Assembly: GCA_036279295.1 (NCBI GenBank)
Contig: DASUJK010000238.1
Span: forward strand, 1-13,203
DNA from: DATEPR01 sp036279295
GTDB taxonomy: Bacteria; Actinomycetota; Actinomycetes; Mycobacteriales; Pseudonocardiaceae
DNA: 13,203 nucleotides
Direction of reading: 5' to 3'
Shown here: positions 12,361 to 13,203 of the stretch, one piece after another
Layout of the letters: each line of letters starts with the position of its first letter
Position numbering within the stretch: position 1 is the stretch's first letter
The notes under the pieces: generated by a model
What the model was told of the DNA's origin: nothing
The model's input: the letters and a program-made list of their open reading frames with translations, nothing else
Database searches by the model: none
Program-made: the position numbers and the translations under genes

Positions 12361-13103
12361 CCGAGTTGAGCGGCCGGGTGGCCGTGGTCACGGGGTCCAG
12401 CCGAGGCATCGGCAAGGCGATCGCGGCGGAACTCGCGGCGGCCGGTGCGATGGTGGTGTTGAACTCGCGCTCCTCGGCCGCCGACGGCGAGCGGGCGGCG
12501 GCCGAGATCGGCGGCGACTACGTCCAGGCCGACGTGGCCGACTACGACGGCGCCCAACACCTGGTCACCGAACTGGTCGCCAGGCACGGTCGGCTGGACA
12601 TCGTCGTCAACAACGCCGACTGGTTCGAGCCGCAGCCGTTCGAGAAGGACGACCCGGCGTACTGGGACCGCATCATCGGGGTCGGCCTGCGCTCCGCGAT
12701 CCACACCATCCATGCCGCGCTGCCGCACCTGCGGCGCAGTGACGATCCGAGGGTGATCACGATCGCGGGCGACTCCGGGCGCGTCGGCCTGAAGCAGGGC
12801 GCCGTGCACGCGGCGGCCAAGGCGGGCCAGATCGCGCTGACCAAGTCGCTGGCCCGCGAGCTGGGGGAGTACGGCGTCCGGGTCAACGCGATCTCACCCG
12901 GTCCGATCGAAACCGAGATCTGGCAAGGTATCCAGCAGTCCCCGGACGCGGAAATGCTGAACCGGACCCAGTTCGAGTCGGTGTTCGGTGTCGGCCAGCC
13001 GTCCGACGTCGCCTACGCGGTCGGTTTCCTTGCCTCACCGAGGGCCCGGCACATCACCGGCCAGACGCTCAGTGTCAACGGCGGTCGGGCGTTCCCCTCG
13101 TAG
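12357..13103 (+). CDS. Short-chain dehydrogenase/reductase-fold protein with altered catalytic residues
   Basis: This 248-residue protein overlaps the synthetase stop by four bases (ATGA). It has the cofactor-binding TGSSRGIG motif (residues 12-19), the D59-V60 adenine-contact region and the NNA motif (85-87, then Asp88 where Gly is usual). The C-terminal VNAISPGPIETEIW and the last TGQTLSVNGGRAF segment are typical of classical SDR enzymes. The usual Asn-Ser-Tyr-Lys set is strongly altered: the Asn position is Gly110 (VGLRS), the Ser position appears as Gly138 (IAGDSGRVG), and the Tyr of YxxxK is His151 (HAAAK), with only Lys155 kept. It can probably still bind NAD(P)(H), but ordinary dehydrogenase chemistry is doubtful. 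A different reaction using His151, or a structural or regulatory role in the operon, is possible. Confidence 0.9.
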   Translation: MTELSGRVAVVTGSSRGIGKAIAAELAAAGAMVVLNSRSSAADGERAAAEIGGDYVQADVADYDGAQHLVTELVARHGRLDIVVNNADWFEPQPFEKDDPAYWDRIIGVGLRSAIHTIHAALPHLRRSDDPRVITIAGDSGRVGLKQGAVHAAAKAGQIALTKSLARELGEYGVRVNAISPGPIETEIWQGIQQSPDAEMLNRTQFESVFGVGQPSDVAYAVGFLASPRARHITGQTLSVNGGRAFPS

Positions 13104-13117
13104 ACGGGAGGTTGACG

Positions 13118-13203
13118 ATGTCGAAGCTCGCGGTCGCGGACGACTGCTTCGCCGACCCATGGACTCAGGTGTCACCGGTGGTGTTGCAGCACGGCTTCTG
13201 CCG
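13118..13203 (+). CDS. Alpha/beta-hydrolase, N-terminal start only (continues beyond window)
   Basis: The ATG at 13118 follows the SDR stop by 14 bases, with GGGAGG at 13106-13111 as ribosome-binding site. The visible 28 residues include PWTQVSPVVLQHGFC; the hydrophobic strand ending in His-Gly-Phe is the oxyanion-loop signature at the start of alpha/beta-hydrolase domains. The catalytic Ser, Asp and His lie outside. It would be the fourth gene of the operon that begins with the CitE-like enzyme, probably an ester, lactone or C-C bond hydrolase. Confidence 0.7.
   Translation, partial: MSKLAVADDCFADPWTQVSPVVLQHGFC

Overview
The window is high-GC DNA with strong G/C bias at third codon positions, GTG as well as ATG starts, and tightly packed genes that overlap at ATGA or TAATG junctions. 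It looks like a soil actinomycete. The mix of secondary-metabolite-type genes, a secreted glycosidase and many catabolic genes would suit Pseudonocardiaceae or Streptomycetaceae, but the genus is an inference. I see no tRNA, rRNA, CRISPR array, transposase or integrase. No gap between genes exceeds about 150 bases.

Left block (1-2515, + strand): the end of an FAD-dependent aromatic monooxygenase, a metal-dependent cyclase-family hydrolase and a dTDP-glucose 4,6-dehydratase, joined by translational overlaps. This resembles the edge of a cluster that makes or tailors a glycosylated aromatic product. It meets, tail to tail and with a 4-base gap, a secreted GH54 alpha-L-arabinofuranosidase with a C-terminal arabinose-binding AbfB domain (4091-2520, - strand). 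That enzyme is divergent from a LacI-family regulator (4224-5237, +). Three LacI-type operators lie around the shared promoter region, one of them inside the enzyme's signal-peptide codons, where it creates a rare TTA codon.

Central block (5228-8122): the most striking part. A - strand operon encodes a 349-residue protein of unknown function (6846-5797) and then a gene (5773-5228) interrupted by an in-frame TGA. Reading the TGA as selenocysteine gives a continuous 181-residue protein with a U-G-G-C motif and the sequence context of the UGSC (seleno)protein family. A perfect 8-bp hairpin starts 12 bases after the TGA and fits the layout of a bacterial SECIS element. Splitting or discarding this gene would be the default error of automatic annotation. 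Divergent to it on the + strand are an amidohydrolase and a very small NifU-C-like CxxC protein.

Right block (8225-13203, + strand): a lipoprotein substrate-binding protein of the NMT1/SsuA type followed by a hairpin terminator, then an operon of a CitE/HpcH-type aldolase or lyase, a fused NDP-forming acyl-CoA synthetase, an SDR protein lacking most of the usual catalytic residues, and the start of an alpha/beta hydrolase. A 14-bp element built on GGAT repeats seven bases apart occurs both in the divergent selenoprotein/amidohydrolase promoter region and over the substrate-binding protein promoter. This suggests that one regulator controls both.

Together, the central and right blocks read as a catabolic locus: uptake by the binding protein, hydrolysis by the amidohydrolase and alpha/beta hydrolase, CoA activation, C-C cleavage by the lyase, and a redox step carried out by the selenoprotein with its partner. 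The substrate cannot be read from the sequence.
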